Shown: positions 1 through 7,660 of the stretch, piece after piece | How the letters are laid out: the number at the start of each line of letters is the position of its first letter | How positions within the stretch are numbered: position 1 is the first letter of the stretch | NCBI GenBank assembly: GCA_903928115.1 | Contig: CAIYPP010000077.1 | Location: forward strand, 1 to 43,607 | Reading direction: 5' to 3' | DNA: 43,607 bases | DNA from: an uncultured Planctomycetota bacterium | GTDB lineage: Bacteria; Planctomycetota; UBA1135; GCA-002686595 | Translations under genes and position numbers: made by a program | The notes under the pieces: model-generated | What the model was told of the DNA's origin: nothing | Database searches by the model: none | The model's input: the letters and a program-made list of their open reading frames with translations, nothing else

Positions 1-219
1 GAGGCCTTCCTCTCCCCCAGCGGCTCCGACTGCGGCATCGCCAACGTCAACATCGGCACGAGCGGCGCCGAGATCGGCGGCGCCTTCGGCGGTGAGAAGG
101 AGACCGGCGGTGGACGTGAAGCGGGCAGCGACGCGTGGAAGGCCTACATGCGTCGTCAGACGAACACGGTGAACTACTCGAACGCTCTGCCGCTCGCGCA
201 GGGCATCCAGTTCGGCTGA
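1..219 (+). CDS. Aldehyde dehydrogenase, ALDH7-like (3' end only)
   Basis: Reading frame 1 is open from the first base and ends at TGA 217-219, giving the last 72 residues of a protein that starts outside the window. The text contains [20 protein letters not shown], then [18 protein letters not shown]. This is the conserved C-terminal signature of the NAD-dependent ALDH7 family (alpha-aminoadipic semialdehyde / piperideine-6-carboxylate dehydrogenase, lysine catabolism). The catalytic Cys and the cofactor-binding part lie upstream and cannot be checked. The ALDH family assignment is firm; the exact substrate is inferred. The gene runs into a strong hairpin and faces the next gene convergently. 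Confidence 0.85.
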   Translation, partial: EAFLSPSGSDCGIANVNIGTSGAEIGGAFGGEKETGGGREAGSDAWKAYMRRQTNTVNYSNALPLAQGIQFG

Positions 220-241
220 GCTCGCCTTCTGGGAACAATGC

Positions 242-280
242 GCGCGGGGGCGGTCGGTTTCGCACCGACCGCCCCCGCGC
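242..280. terminator. Bidirectional hairpin terminator
   Basis: A perfect 17-bp inverted repeat (242-258 and 264-280) with a 5-base loop lies between the stop of the aldehyde dehydrogenase and the stop of the convergent lipoprotein gene. The stem is almost entirely G/C. The plus-strand side is followed by a T-containing stretch (tcattcctt) rather than a clean T run. Its position between two convergent stops suits a shared terminator. Confidence 0.8.
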
Positions 281-308
281 TCATTCCTTCAGCAGTCTCT
301 GCCCGAGC

Positions 309-2861
309 TCACTGCAGCGCGCTCATCAGCGCCGCCTTGTTCTCGAGGTTGTTGAAGCCCTGAGAGCGCAGCGCGGTGAGCAGGTTGGCGGATCCGCCGG
401 CCTGCGCCTGAGCGGCGCGGGTGAGGAAGGTCGTGTCGCCGGTGAGCATGTAGCCGTAGGCGTAGCTCGAGGGCGTCTGGTAGTTGTCGTTGCCGTTGCC
501 CGCGCCGCCGGTCGGGATCGAGCCGCAGTAGGCGGGCTGCGTCACGTCGAGCGGGGCGACGGCGAGGTGCGACCACGGGCCCGTGCCGTTCCACGCCATC
601 GGTCCGATCATCGAGTAGGCGGAGTCGACCAGCGTGCTCTCAAGGGCAGCCACGCGCGTGGGGTCGACGTCGCGGAAGATGCTCTCCTTCAGACCCCAGA
701 GCATGTTCTCGGTGATGGCTTGCTCGATCGACTGACGACCCTGCCACTGGCCGCTCAGCATCTTGGTGTTGACCTGAGACTGGATGAAGCCGTTGCAGGC
801 CGACTGACCGTTGACGATCACATCCGCCGCGATGCCGAACCACGGGCGGTAGCGCGCGCGGAAGTTCGCGTCGGAGATCGAGTAGGCGCAGATCGCGCTG
901 ACGAGACCCCACGACTCGCCGCGGCCGAAGGCGAAGCCCTTGTTCGGGCGCACATTCACCTGCGTCATCTTGGCGCGCAAGGTCGACGGGATCGAGTAGC
1001 CGCCCGAGTTGTTGTAGTGCTCGGAGTAGGACATGCGGAAGCACTCGGCTGCCATGCGCAGGTCATCCTTCGCGATCGAGTCGTTGCCGAGCCACGTCAG
1101 CACCATCGGAGACCGCAGGAAGCGGATGTAGTGCTGGAAGTCGATCGGCGAGCTGGTGACGATGTCGGTCTCGTAGGTCGGCTTCAGGTTGTTCGCGATG
1201 ACGTAGTTGCGCTGGTACGCGGGCGACACGTTCATGCCGAACGGGTCGTTCGAGTTGCTCGTGAGGCGCTGGAAGTAGTTCATCGGCGTGTACGTCAGCG
1301 TCGGGGTCTGCACGACCCACTGCTCCACGCGCGTCTGCTCTCCGTCCGAGTTCATCAGGAGCTGCGGCTGGCGCTCGCAGTACATGCGGTGGGAGAACTC
1401 GTAGCTGCGATAGCCCTCGCGCGAGCTAGCCGAGGCGGTCTTGAAGCCGTCGTAGAACCAGATCTCCGAGCCGCTCGTCATGCCGCCGTACTGCACGCCG
1501 TAGATGTGCGCCCAACCGAAGTTGGGGAAGCTCCACGGATAGCCGCCGGTGGCGGTGCCGTTCTGCAGGTGGCCGCGGATCGTGTTGTAGAAGCCCGCGA
1601 CGTTGCCTTGGATCGAAGCTTGCCCGAGGTGCGAGAGGTCCGGCAGCGGCAGACGCTGCGGGAAGTAACGCGCGGTCTGCGGGTTCCACCACGACCAGAG
1701 CGGCACGCCCGAAGGCGAGCTGCCGGCCTTGCAGAACGCGATCGGCTCCTTCTCGAGGGCCGAGACGGCGTTCGAGATGGCGCTGCTGCGCGCGAGCGCC
1801 AGGCGGCGATGGAACATCGCCTGCTGCGGCAGGATGTGCATCGTGCCGTCGGCCATGGGCTTCACGAGCTCCATGCGCGTGACGTTGCCCGACGTGGTCG
1901 CCGTGCCCTGATAGGGGTCGGTGATGTCGGACAGGATCTGCCAGCCCGCGGGAACCTGCAGTTCGAGCGAGCGGAAGTACACGTGGCCGAGCGGGTCGTC
2001 GTCGGTGAAGCCCGTCGTCTTGTTGGCACCGCTGGCGCCGTTGTTGATGCGCAGCTCGAGCGAGAGGAAGTCCTCGCCGGCCCAGGCGGTCGTGTAGGCG
2101 TGGACACCGAAGAAGTGCGGCAGGGCGCCCGTCGGAGCGCCGAGCTGCGCCGTCTGCGGCTTCATCACGCCGTAGGTGCGCGTCTCGACCGCCGCGGAGC
2201 CCTTGCGCAGCGACTTCACCGTGTTCGACACCGGCGCCGAGCGCACGCCGTCGAGCGGGTAGAAGCGGTATTCGTTGCCGAAGACGTCCTTCGCGGACAC
2301 CACGACCGAGTCGCGCATGCCGAGCAGGTCGAGGACGTCCTTCTTGATCGGGAGCTTGACGTCGAGGTGCGGATTGTCGACGACTTGGTAGCTCACCTTG
2401 GTCCCCGCGGCCACGCCCACCGGGCGCCGGACGCGCGCGAGTACCTCGACCACGTCGGCGCCGTCCGCGTCGTTGGGATAGCGCGAGACGATCTCCATCT
2501 GCGTCGGGACGACGAGGCCGTCGATGTCGCGGATCGAGAGCGGGATGCGCCCGTCCGCCCGCGGGAACGTGCCCTTCGGAACGGGAATCGTGCCGCGGAC
2601 CACGTAGGACGACGGCGTGGGCACCGTCATCTGCAGGGTCGCGAGGACCTCGCCTCCCGTCGCCGAGTTGGACGTTGCATCGGACGAGAGCACGTACGGC
2701 CCTGGATCGACGGGAACGTCGTCGCTTCCGCCGGCGCCCGACGAGCACGCCGCGGCGAGCGGAAGGGCTAGGACCAGCAACGTCTGCTTCCACGAGAGGC
2801 CGCTGGTCGGACCCTCCGAGGTGTTCGAATCATCCCCAATGCAAGTGCGCTCGTGCGCCAT
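309..2861 (-). CDS. Large exported lipoprotein, possibly PcRGLX/YetA-like
   Basis: An 850-residue protein. The ATG at 2861 is chosen because GGGAG lies 7 bases upstream and because it begins a credible export signal: a polar stretch of about 25 residues, the hydrophobic TLLVLALPLAAAC, and a lipobox Cys at residue 39 followed by a Ser/Gly-rich linker. The first domain (YVVRGTIPVPKGTFP, DIDGLVVPTQMEIVSRYP) resembles the N-terminal RIFT-barrel domain of the PcRGLX/YetA exo-rhamnogalacturonan-lyase-like family. The long Trp/Tyr-rich remainder would then be a beta-sandwich plus an alpha/alpha toroid. This relationship is from memory of motif style, not an alignment, so the enzymatic role is tentative; the lipoprotein call is stronger. 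It is a single gene, and its 3' end abuts the hairpin at 242-280. Confidence 0.7.
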   Translation of the reverse strand: MAHERTCIGDDSNTSEGPTSGLSWKQTLLVLALPLAAACSSGAGGSDDVPVDPGPYVLSSDATSNSATGGEVLATLQMTVPTPSSYVVRGTIPVPKGTFPRADGRIPLSIRDIDGLVVPTQMEIVSRYPNDADGADVVEVLARVRRPVGVAAGTKVSYQVVDNPHLDVKLPIKKDVLDLLGMRDSVVVSAKDVFGNEYRFYPLDGVRSAPVSNTVKSLRKGSAAVETRTYGVMKPQTAQLGAPTGALPHFFGVHAYTTAWAGEDFLSLELRINNGASGANKTTGFTDDDPLGHVYFRSLELQVPAGWQILSDITDPYQGTATTSGNVTRMELVKPMADGTMHILPQQAMFHRRLALARSSAISNAVSALEKEPIAFCKAGSSPSGVPLWSWWNPQTARYFPQRLPLPDLSHLGQASIQGNVAGFYNTIRGHLQNGTATGGYPWSFPNFGWAHIYGVQYGGMTSGSEIWFYDGFKTASASSREGYRSYEFSHRMYCERQPQLLMNSDGEQTRVEQWVVQTPTLTYTPMNYFQRLTSNSNDPFGMNVSPAYQRNYVIANNLKPTYETDIVTSSPIDFQHYIRFLRSPMVLTWLGNDSIAKDDLRMAAECFRMSYSEHYNNSGGYSIPSTLRAKMTQVNVRPNKGFAFGRGESWGLVSAICAYSISDANFRARYRPWFGIAADVIVNGQSACNGFIQSQVNTKMLSGQWQGRQSIEQAITENMLWGLKESIFRDVDPTRVAALESTLVDSAYSMIGPMAWNGTGPWSHLAVAPLDVTQPAYCGSIPTGGAGNGNDNYQTPSSYAYGYMLTGDTTFLTRAAQAQAGGSANLLTALRSQGFNNLENKAALMSALQ

Positions 2862-3139
2862 ATCGCTTCTCCCGTCGGTCCTGTGGACCGCTTGTTGTGG
2901 CCACCCTTGCGGGCGTGGCCGTCTTCTTCCCCGCGGGCCTTTTCGGGCGTGGAACAGCGCGCGACGGAGGAAATCGGTCCAAAAATCGAAGAAAAGACGG
3001 ACGCACCTAGGGAGCGGACGTCGGTGCTTGGAACTACTTTCCGAGCGACTTACGTGCTGCGCTGACGAGCGACGCCGCGGCGGCAAGAACAGCCCTCCTC
3101 GCGTCGCAGGAGCGACTTGCGTCGCCTTCGATCTGTCCG
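2862..3139. other. Non-coding gap upstream of the lipoprotein gene
   Basis: These 278 bases separate the lipoprotein start from the stop of the DUF3293 gene, both on the minus strand. They should hold the lipoprotein promoter. I see an AT-richer patch around 2965-3000 on an otherwise GC-rich background and short GTCGC/GCGAC inverted repeats at 3103-3125 just after the DUF3293 stop. I cannot point to a convincing -35/-10 pair. No reading frame here looks like a protein. Confidence 0.4.
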
Positions 3140-3571
3140 CTACGTCGAGAGCGGCAGAACCGACTCAGGGCGTCCGTCGCACCAGCGAATCGAGAACCGC
3201 GCGCCGTCGAACCAGAAGATCGCGTCTTGACGCAGCTCGCGCGCGAGAGCGAGAGCGTCCGGCAAAGGAATGCACGCGGCGAGGCTCGGCTCGCGGTGGC
3301 GGAGGTCCGGCGATCCAGCCAAGATGTCGACAGGCCGTGCTCCGAGTTCGATCAGGCGCGCGCGGAGGTGCGCGGTCGCTCGGCGTCCTACGAGCTTGAC
3401 GTGGGACTCGCCGAGCGGGGGCCAAGCGGAGATCACGGCGAAGTGCTGGTTCAGTCCTGCCGCTCCGAGTGCGGCACGGGCGCGTTCGTCGAGCGGCCGA
3501 CGCAAGTCGATCCAGTACTCGTCGAGGAGCACGAGCACGGTTTGGCTGTACGTGGCGAGCAACACGTCCAT
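3140..3571 (-). CDS. DUF3293 family protein
   Basis: A 143-residue soluble protein of unknown function. The pattern matches DUF3293: FAVISAWPP near residue 45 (family: xxxITAxNP), a central segment with a short variable loop, REPSLAACIP near residue 93, and the C-terminal QDAIFWFDGARFSI, where the QxAIFW core is characteristic. The length fits the family. An in-frame TGA lies six codons upstream of the ATG at 3571, so this start is essentially forced. The gene is divergent from the PhoX-like gene with only 67 bases between the two starts, so the two promoters must share that gap. Confidence 0.8.
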   Translation of the reverse strand: MDVLLATYSQTVLVLLDEYWIDLRRPLDERARAALGAAGLNQHFAVISAWPPLGESHVKLVGRRATAHLRARLIELGARPVDILAGSPDLRHREPSLAACIPLPDALALARELRQDAIFWFDGARFSIRWCDGRPESVLPLST

Positions 3572-3638
3572 CGCGTGGTCATCTCACACGCAGAGACGCT
3601 GGCGTGCAATGGAGGAGCCGAGTACACCATGACGCACG

Positions 3639-5924
3639 ATGGCCTCGCCGCTGCATCCGGATCGTCGCGAGCTCCTCGCGTGGCTCGGCGCCAGCGCCGG
3701 ATGGCTCGCGCTGAGTCCCTCGTGTGCGACGCACTTGCGCGAAAAAACGTTCGCCTTCGCCGCTGTGGGCGGGGAGCCGAGCTGGACTCCGCTCGCGTTG
3801 CCCGTGCCGATTGCGTCGGACGGCGGCAGCGCGGGAACAGATGCGGCGCGCCTTGCGCGCTACGCCGTTCGCGACGAGCTGCTGCTCCCCGAGGGCTTCG
3901 AGTACGAGCTGCTCGCCACGTACGGAGAGTCCTTTGGCCCCGAGGGGCATGCTGTGCCCTTCGGCTACAACAACGACTTCCTCGGGTTCCTTCCGAGTCG
4001 CACCGAGCCCGACGAAGCGTTCTTGGTCGTCAATCACGAGTCGGTCTCGCCGCGGCCGTGGCTCGCGGCGCTGCGCGAGTCGCTCGGTGCCGCTGCGCCT
4101 CGCATCGAGGTTGCGCGGGGTGCGAACGGCGCGGTTGGGGCCTCGCTCGACGGACACTCGTGGCTCGGCACGCAGCTCGATCCTGTCGTAGGCGCGCACT
4201 CGCCCGAGCTCATCGCGCGCGTGCGCGACCTCTCTCAGCGCGCGCTCGACGACATGGGGATCACGGTGCTCCACATGCGGCGCGATTCGCAAGATTGGTG
4301 GCGCGTCGTGCGCGACTCGACGCTCCACAAGCGCTTCTCGGGTGGCGCGCCGCGTCACGCGACGCACTCGAACTGCTCAGGCACGGTGACTCCGTGGGGG
4401 ACGGCGCTCTCCGGCGAGGAGAACTTCCAAGACTACGTGCCGGAGTTCGTCGACTCCGCGGGCGAGCCCAGCTCGCCGCTCATGGCACTGGAGTTCGTCG
4501 GGGTCGACCCGCGCCTGCCGGAGCCCTTCGAGATCAACGGCTTTGGCTCGTGGCTCGCTGCGCCGCAGGACGGACGGGACTTCGGCTGGGTCGTCCATGT
4601 CGATCCCCACTCCGGCGAGCTCCGCAAGCTGCGCCGACTTGGGCGCATGCGCCATGAAAACGTCGCTCTGCGCGTCGAAGTCGGCAAACCGCTCGTCGCG
4701 TACACCGGCGACGATCGGCGCGGCGGCCACGTGTGGAAGTTCGTCAGCGCGCGGTGCGTCGAGCGCGTCGACGATCCGGCCAACGTCGAGCTCTTCGAAG
4801 ACGGCACGCTGTACGTCGCCCGCTTCTCGGCGGATGGAGGCGGAGAGTGGCTGCCGCTCGTGCCGGAGGCGCCGTTGGCAAGACCTACGCCCGAGACGAC
4901 GGCGGGCGGACATCTCTGGCTTCCGAGTCGCAGCGCGCTTCGCTCTGAGCGCCGCCGCGGTGGTTGGGTCGCTGTCTCCACATCGGATGCGCGCCAGAGG
5001 GGGATCTCGGCGGACGAATGGTGTGGACGCGTCTCGCAGTTCGCGCTGAAGCCCTTCGAGCAGATGACGCTCGGCGACCTCGTCGACGTTCCGTCGAGCC
5101 TGAGGGACTCGGAGAGCTCGGCTCGCCATCGGCAGGACGTACTGCTCCTCGATGCGGTGGTCATGGCCAACGCGATCGGCGCGACGCCGTGTGCGCGCCC
5201 CGAAGACATGGAGCTCCATCCGCACGATGGCTCCCTGTTCCTCTCGTTCTCCGACTTCACGGCGCTCTCCAGTGAGGGCTCGCCGGATGGGCGCGTCTTT
5301 CCGCACGCCCGCGGCGGCTCGTCGCGGCGCTACGGCGGGATCTATCGCATCGAGGAAGTCGGTGAGGCGGCTTCCACTCGCTTTCGCTGGAGCGCGTTCT
5401 GTGAGTCCGGCGAGCTCGCGGATGGCGGCCATGGCTTCGCGAACCCCGACAACCTGTGCTTCGATCCCGATGGGAACTTGTGGGTGCTCACGGACATCGG
5501 CTCTCTCGCGCTGAACTCCGCGGTGACGCGCGAAGGCGACAGCGCGCCGGGGCAAGACCGCTTCGCCGGCGTGTTCGGCTCGAGCGCGCTGTTCATGATC
5601 CCCACGCGCGGCGAGCGCGCAGGGGTTCCGCACTGCTTCGCGATCGGTCCCGTCGAGTGCGAGCTCTGCGGTGTGACGTTTTCGAGCGACGGCCAGACGC
5701 TGTTCCTCTCCGTTCAGCACCCGGGCGAGGTCCACGGAGCGCGGGGGCGGCCGGGCTCGGGCTTGCCGACGGAGGTCGAGCGCCGCGTGCGCGTGGCGAC
5801 GCGCGAGGGCGTCCTCTTCGAGCAGCTCCGCAGCGTGCCGATCGGCAGCAACTGGCCCTCGGGGATCCTCGGCCGTGCGCCACGCCCCGCCGTCGTGGCG
5901 ATTCGCCGTTCTCCCGGCCGCTGA
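3639..5924 (+). CDS. PhoX-type phosphatase (DUF839 family), Tat-exported
   Basis: A 761-residue protein of the PhoX/DUF839 family, beta-propeller phosphomonoesterases that in characterised members use Ca and Fe ions and release phosphate outside the cytoplasm. Seen here: a twin-arginine start (DRRELLAWLG, residues 8-17) with a hydrophobic stretch ending near SPSC, so export by Tat is likely and lipidation possible. YNNDFLGFLP (about residue 110) followed by DEAFLVVNHES matches the family's NNDF / LVVNHE block. NPDNLCFDPDGNLWVLTD (about residue 602) matches the C-terminal block, and LFLSVQHPGE is near the end. A GGAGGAG motif at 3611-3617 is 21 bases from the ATG, so the ribosome site is unclear. 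Substrate is not predictable. Confidence 0.85.
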   Translation: MASPLHPDRRELLAWLGASAGWLALSPSCATHLREKTFAFAAVGGEPSWTPLALPVPIASDGGSAGTDAARLARYAVRDELLLPEGFEYELLATYGESFGPEGHAVPFGYNNDFLGFLPSRTEPDEAFLVVNHESVSPRPWLAALRESLGAAAPRIEVARGANGAVGASLDGHSWLGTQLDPVVGAHSPELIARVRDLSQRALDDMGITVLHMRRDSQDWWRVVRDSTLHKRFSGGAPRHATHSNCSGTVTPWGTALSGEENFQDYVPEFVDSAGEPSSPLMALEFVGVDPRLPEPFEINGFGSWLAAPQDGRDFGWVVHVDPHSGELRKLRRLGRMRHENVALRVEVGKPLVAYTGDDRRGGHVWKFVSARCVERVDDPANVELFEDGTLYVARFSADGGGEWLPLVPEAPLARPTPETTAGGHLWLPSRSALRSERRRGGWVAVSTSDARQRGISADEWCGRVSQFALKPFEQMTLGDLVDVPSSLRDSESSARHRQDVLLLDAVVMANAIGATPCARPEDMELHPHDGSLFLSFSDFTALSSEGSPDGRVFPHARGGSSRRYGGIYRIEEVGEAASTRFRWSAFCESGELADGGHGFANPDNLCFDPDGNLWVLTDIGSLALNSAVTREGDSAPGQDRFAGVFGSSALFMIPTRGERAGVPHCFAIGPVECELCGVTFSSDGQTLFLSVQHPGEVHGARGRPGSGLPTEVERRVRVATREGVLFEQLRSVPIGSNWPSGILGRAPRPAVVAIRRSPGR

Positions 5925-5978
5925 TGCGATTTCGGAGCAGAGGGGGCGCAGCCTCTCGCGCTCATCGCGTGGCGGGCT

Positions 5979-7571
5979 ATGCTCGCCCCTGTGCTGACCG
6001 CTGCGCTCGTGTTCGCGCTCGCTCAGGAACCTGCGTCGCCCCAAGATCCGGCGCAGGAGGTCTCGCTGTCGATGCGCGTCAATCGCGCGATCGAGAAGGG
6101 CGTCGCCTGGCTGCGCACGCGCCAGCAGCCCGACGGCAGCTGGCCCGGCTTCGAAGGCGAGCACCCCGGCGGCATGACGGCGCTCTGCACGCTCACGCTG
6201 ATGAAGTCCGGGGTCCGTCGCTCGGACGACGGCGTGCGCAAGGGCGTGTCGAAGGTCCTCGGTACCGAGTTTCGCAGTGTGTATTCGCACAGCGTGCGGC
6301 TGATGCTGCTCGAAGCGCTCGGCGATCCGGAGTCGCACGCGGCCTCCGCCGAGGCGGGGCTCGACTTTCTCGTCGCGCAGCAGGTGGGCGGCGAGTGGGC
6401 GTATCCCTGGGGTGGCGCGGACATGAGCAACACGCAGTTCGCGCTGCTCGGCCTGCGCTCCGCGCACCGCATGGGGCTCGCCGTTCCCGACGCGACGCTC
6501 GTCAACGCGACCAAGGCTCTCTTTCGACTGCAGGAGGAGAAGCAGGGCGGCTTCAAGTATGAGGTCAACCGACAGCCGACCGGGGGCATGACAGCAGCTT
6601 CGCTCGGCGGACTGCGCGTGCTCGAGGAGCTTGGCGAGGGTCGCGGAGCTGTCACGGGGCTGCTGCGCAAGTTCGCGAAGCAGCATGCGCTCGCGGACGA
6701 GTGGATGGTGGCGCGCTGGCATCCTGCGCAGAACGCCTACGGCCCCAACGGCTGGACGCCGGGCTTTCAGTATCCGTACCTGTGGGCCGTCGAGCGCTGG
6801 TGCGGCCTCACGGGGCGCGCCAAGCTCGGCGAGCACGACTGGTATGCGGAAGGTGCGCGCTGGCTCGTCGACGAGCAGATGGACAACGGCAGCTGGCAGG
6901 ACACTCAGGAGAACACGTGCTTTGCGCTGCTCTTCCTGCGGCGCGCGACGGTGTCGGCGGGATCGTCGGGCGGCTCGACGCCGGAGGAACTAGCGGCCGA
7001 GATCGACAAGCTGCGTCCTCCGCGTCCGATCGATCCGCAGTGGGACGTCCCGCGCGTTCGCGACTGGCTGGTCGCAGGACCGTGGCGCTCCGAGGGACAG
7101 AACGATGCGCTGCTCAAGCTGCCCTTCGATCCTGCGAAGGTCGCGCCGCGCGAGGGCGGGAAGCTCTTGAAGCGCGACTGGAGCCGCGAACAGCTCAAGC
7201 CGGACGGCTGGGTCAACCTCGACGAGGTCTTGGGGCTCGAGTGCGACCACGGCTTCGTCGCGCTGGCGACCGGGGTCACATGGGAACTCGATCGTCCGCT
7301 CGACGCGCTCCTGTGGCTCGAGGTCGACGATCCGTGGCGCGTGTACCTCGACGGTCGCGAGCTCGGGCGCAGCCAGCGCATCTCGGGGCCCGCAGATGGT
7401 CGCGAGAGCGTGCCGCTCCGCTTGGAGCGCGGTGAGCACACGCTGCTGATCCTCGTCGAGGACGAGCTCGGTCCCGCGTGCTTCGGCGCACGGCTCACGG
7501 GCCGCGATGGCAAGGCGCTCGAGCGTCAGCCTTCGATCTCGACGGCGCTAGGGCGCGCGAAGGGACGCTAG
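5979..7571 (+). CDS. Secreted alpha/alpha-toroid (prenyltransferase/squalene-oxidase repeat) protein with C-terminal beta domain
   Basis: A 530-residue protein. A short signal peptide (MLAPVLTAALVFALAQEP) precedes a helical toroid of about 320 residues. QW-type repeats are visible, for example QQPDGSWPG (residues 48-56) and DNGSWQDTQ (about residue 305). The segment from about residue 355 (DWLVAGPWRSEGQ, later WRVYLDGRELG and LERGEHTLLILVEDE) looks like the galactose-binding/PA14-style beta domains attached to exported planctomycete proteins. The DxDD acid motif of squalene-hopene cyclases is absent, so it is not a terpene cyclase by this evidence. The role is unknown. The next gene starts 90 bases downstream on the same strand and is probably co-transcribed. 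Confidence 0.8.
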   Translation: MLAPVLTAALVFALAQEPASPQDPAQEVSLSMRVNRAIEKGVAWLRTRQQPDGSWPGFEGEHPGGMTALCTLTLMKSGVRRSDDGVRKGVSKVLGTEFRSVYSHSVRLMLLEALGDPESHAASAEAGLDFLVAQQVGGEWAYPWGGADMSNTQFALLGLRSAHRMGLAVPDATLVNATKALFRLQEEKQGGFKYEVNRQPTGGMTAASLGGLRVLEELGEGRGAVTGLLRKFAKQHALADEWMVARWHPAQNAYGPNGWTPGFQYPYLWAVERWCGLTGRAKLGEHDWYAEGARWLVDEQMDNGSWQDTQENTCFALLFLRRATVSAGSSGGSTPEELAAEIDKLRPPRPIDPQWDVPRVRDWLVAGPWRSEGQNDALLKLPFDPAKVAPREGGKLLKRDWSREQLKPDGWVNLDEVLGLECDHGFVALATGVTWELDRPLDALLWLEVDDPWRVYLDGRELGRSQRISGPADGRESVPLRLERGEHTLLILVEDELGPACFGARLTGRDGKALERQPSISTALGRAKGR

Positions 7572-7660
7572 TGCGGAGATACACGGGCGCACTCGACGGC
7601 ACCGAGGCACGCAACTACGAACTGCACTTCATGCACGAACAACGGAAGAACTCTCACGAA

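Noticed and set aside
135..2771. Open plus-strand frame of 878 codons opposite the lipoprotein gene
   Set aside because: Arg/Val/Ala/Leu-rich text with no family motif; it is the antisense shadow of a gene with a clear lipobox and ribosome site.
3611..3631. GGAGGAG followed by ATG at 3629 as the start of a separate gene
   Set aside because: That frame runs out of phase with PhoX and gives Arg-rich text without motifs; the PhoX frame with its twin-arginine signal begins at 3639.
4377..6836. Open minus-strand frame of 819 codons opposite PhoX and the toroid gene
   Set aside because: It crosses two well-supported plus-strand genes and shows no recognisable domain.
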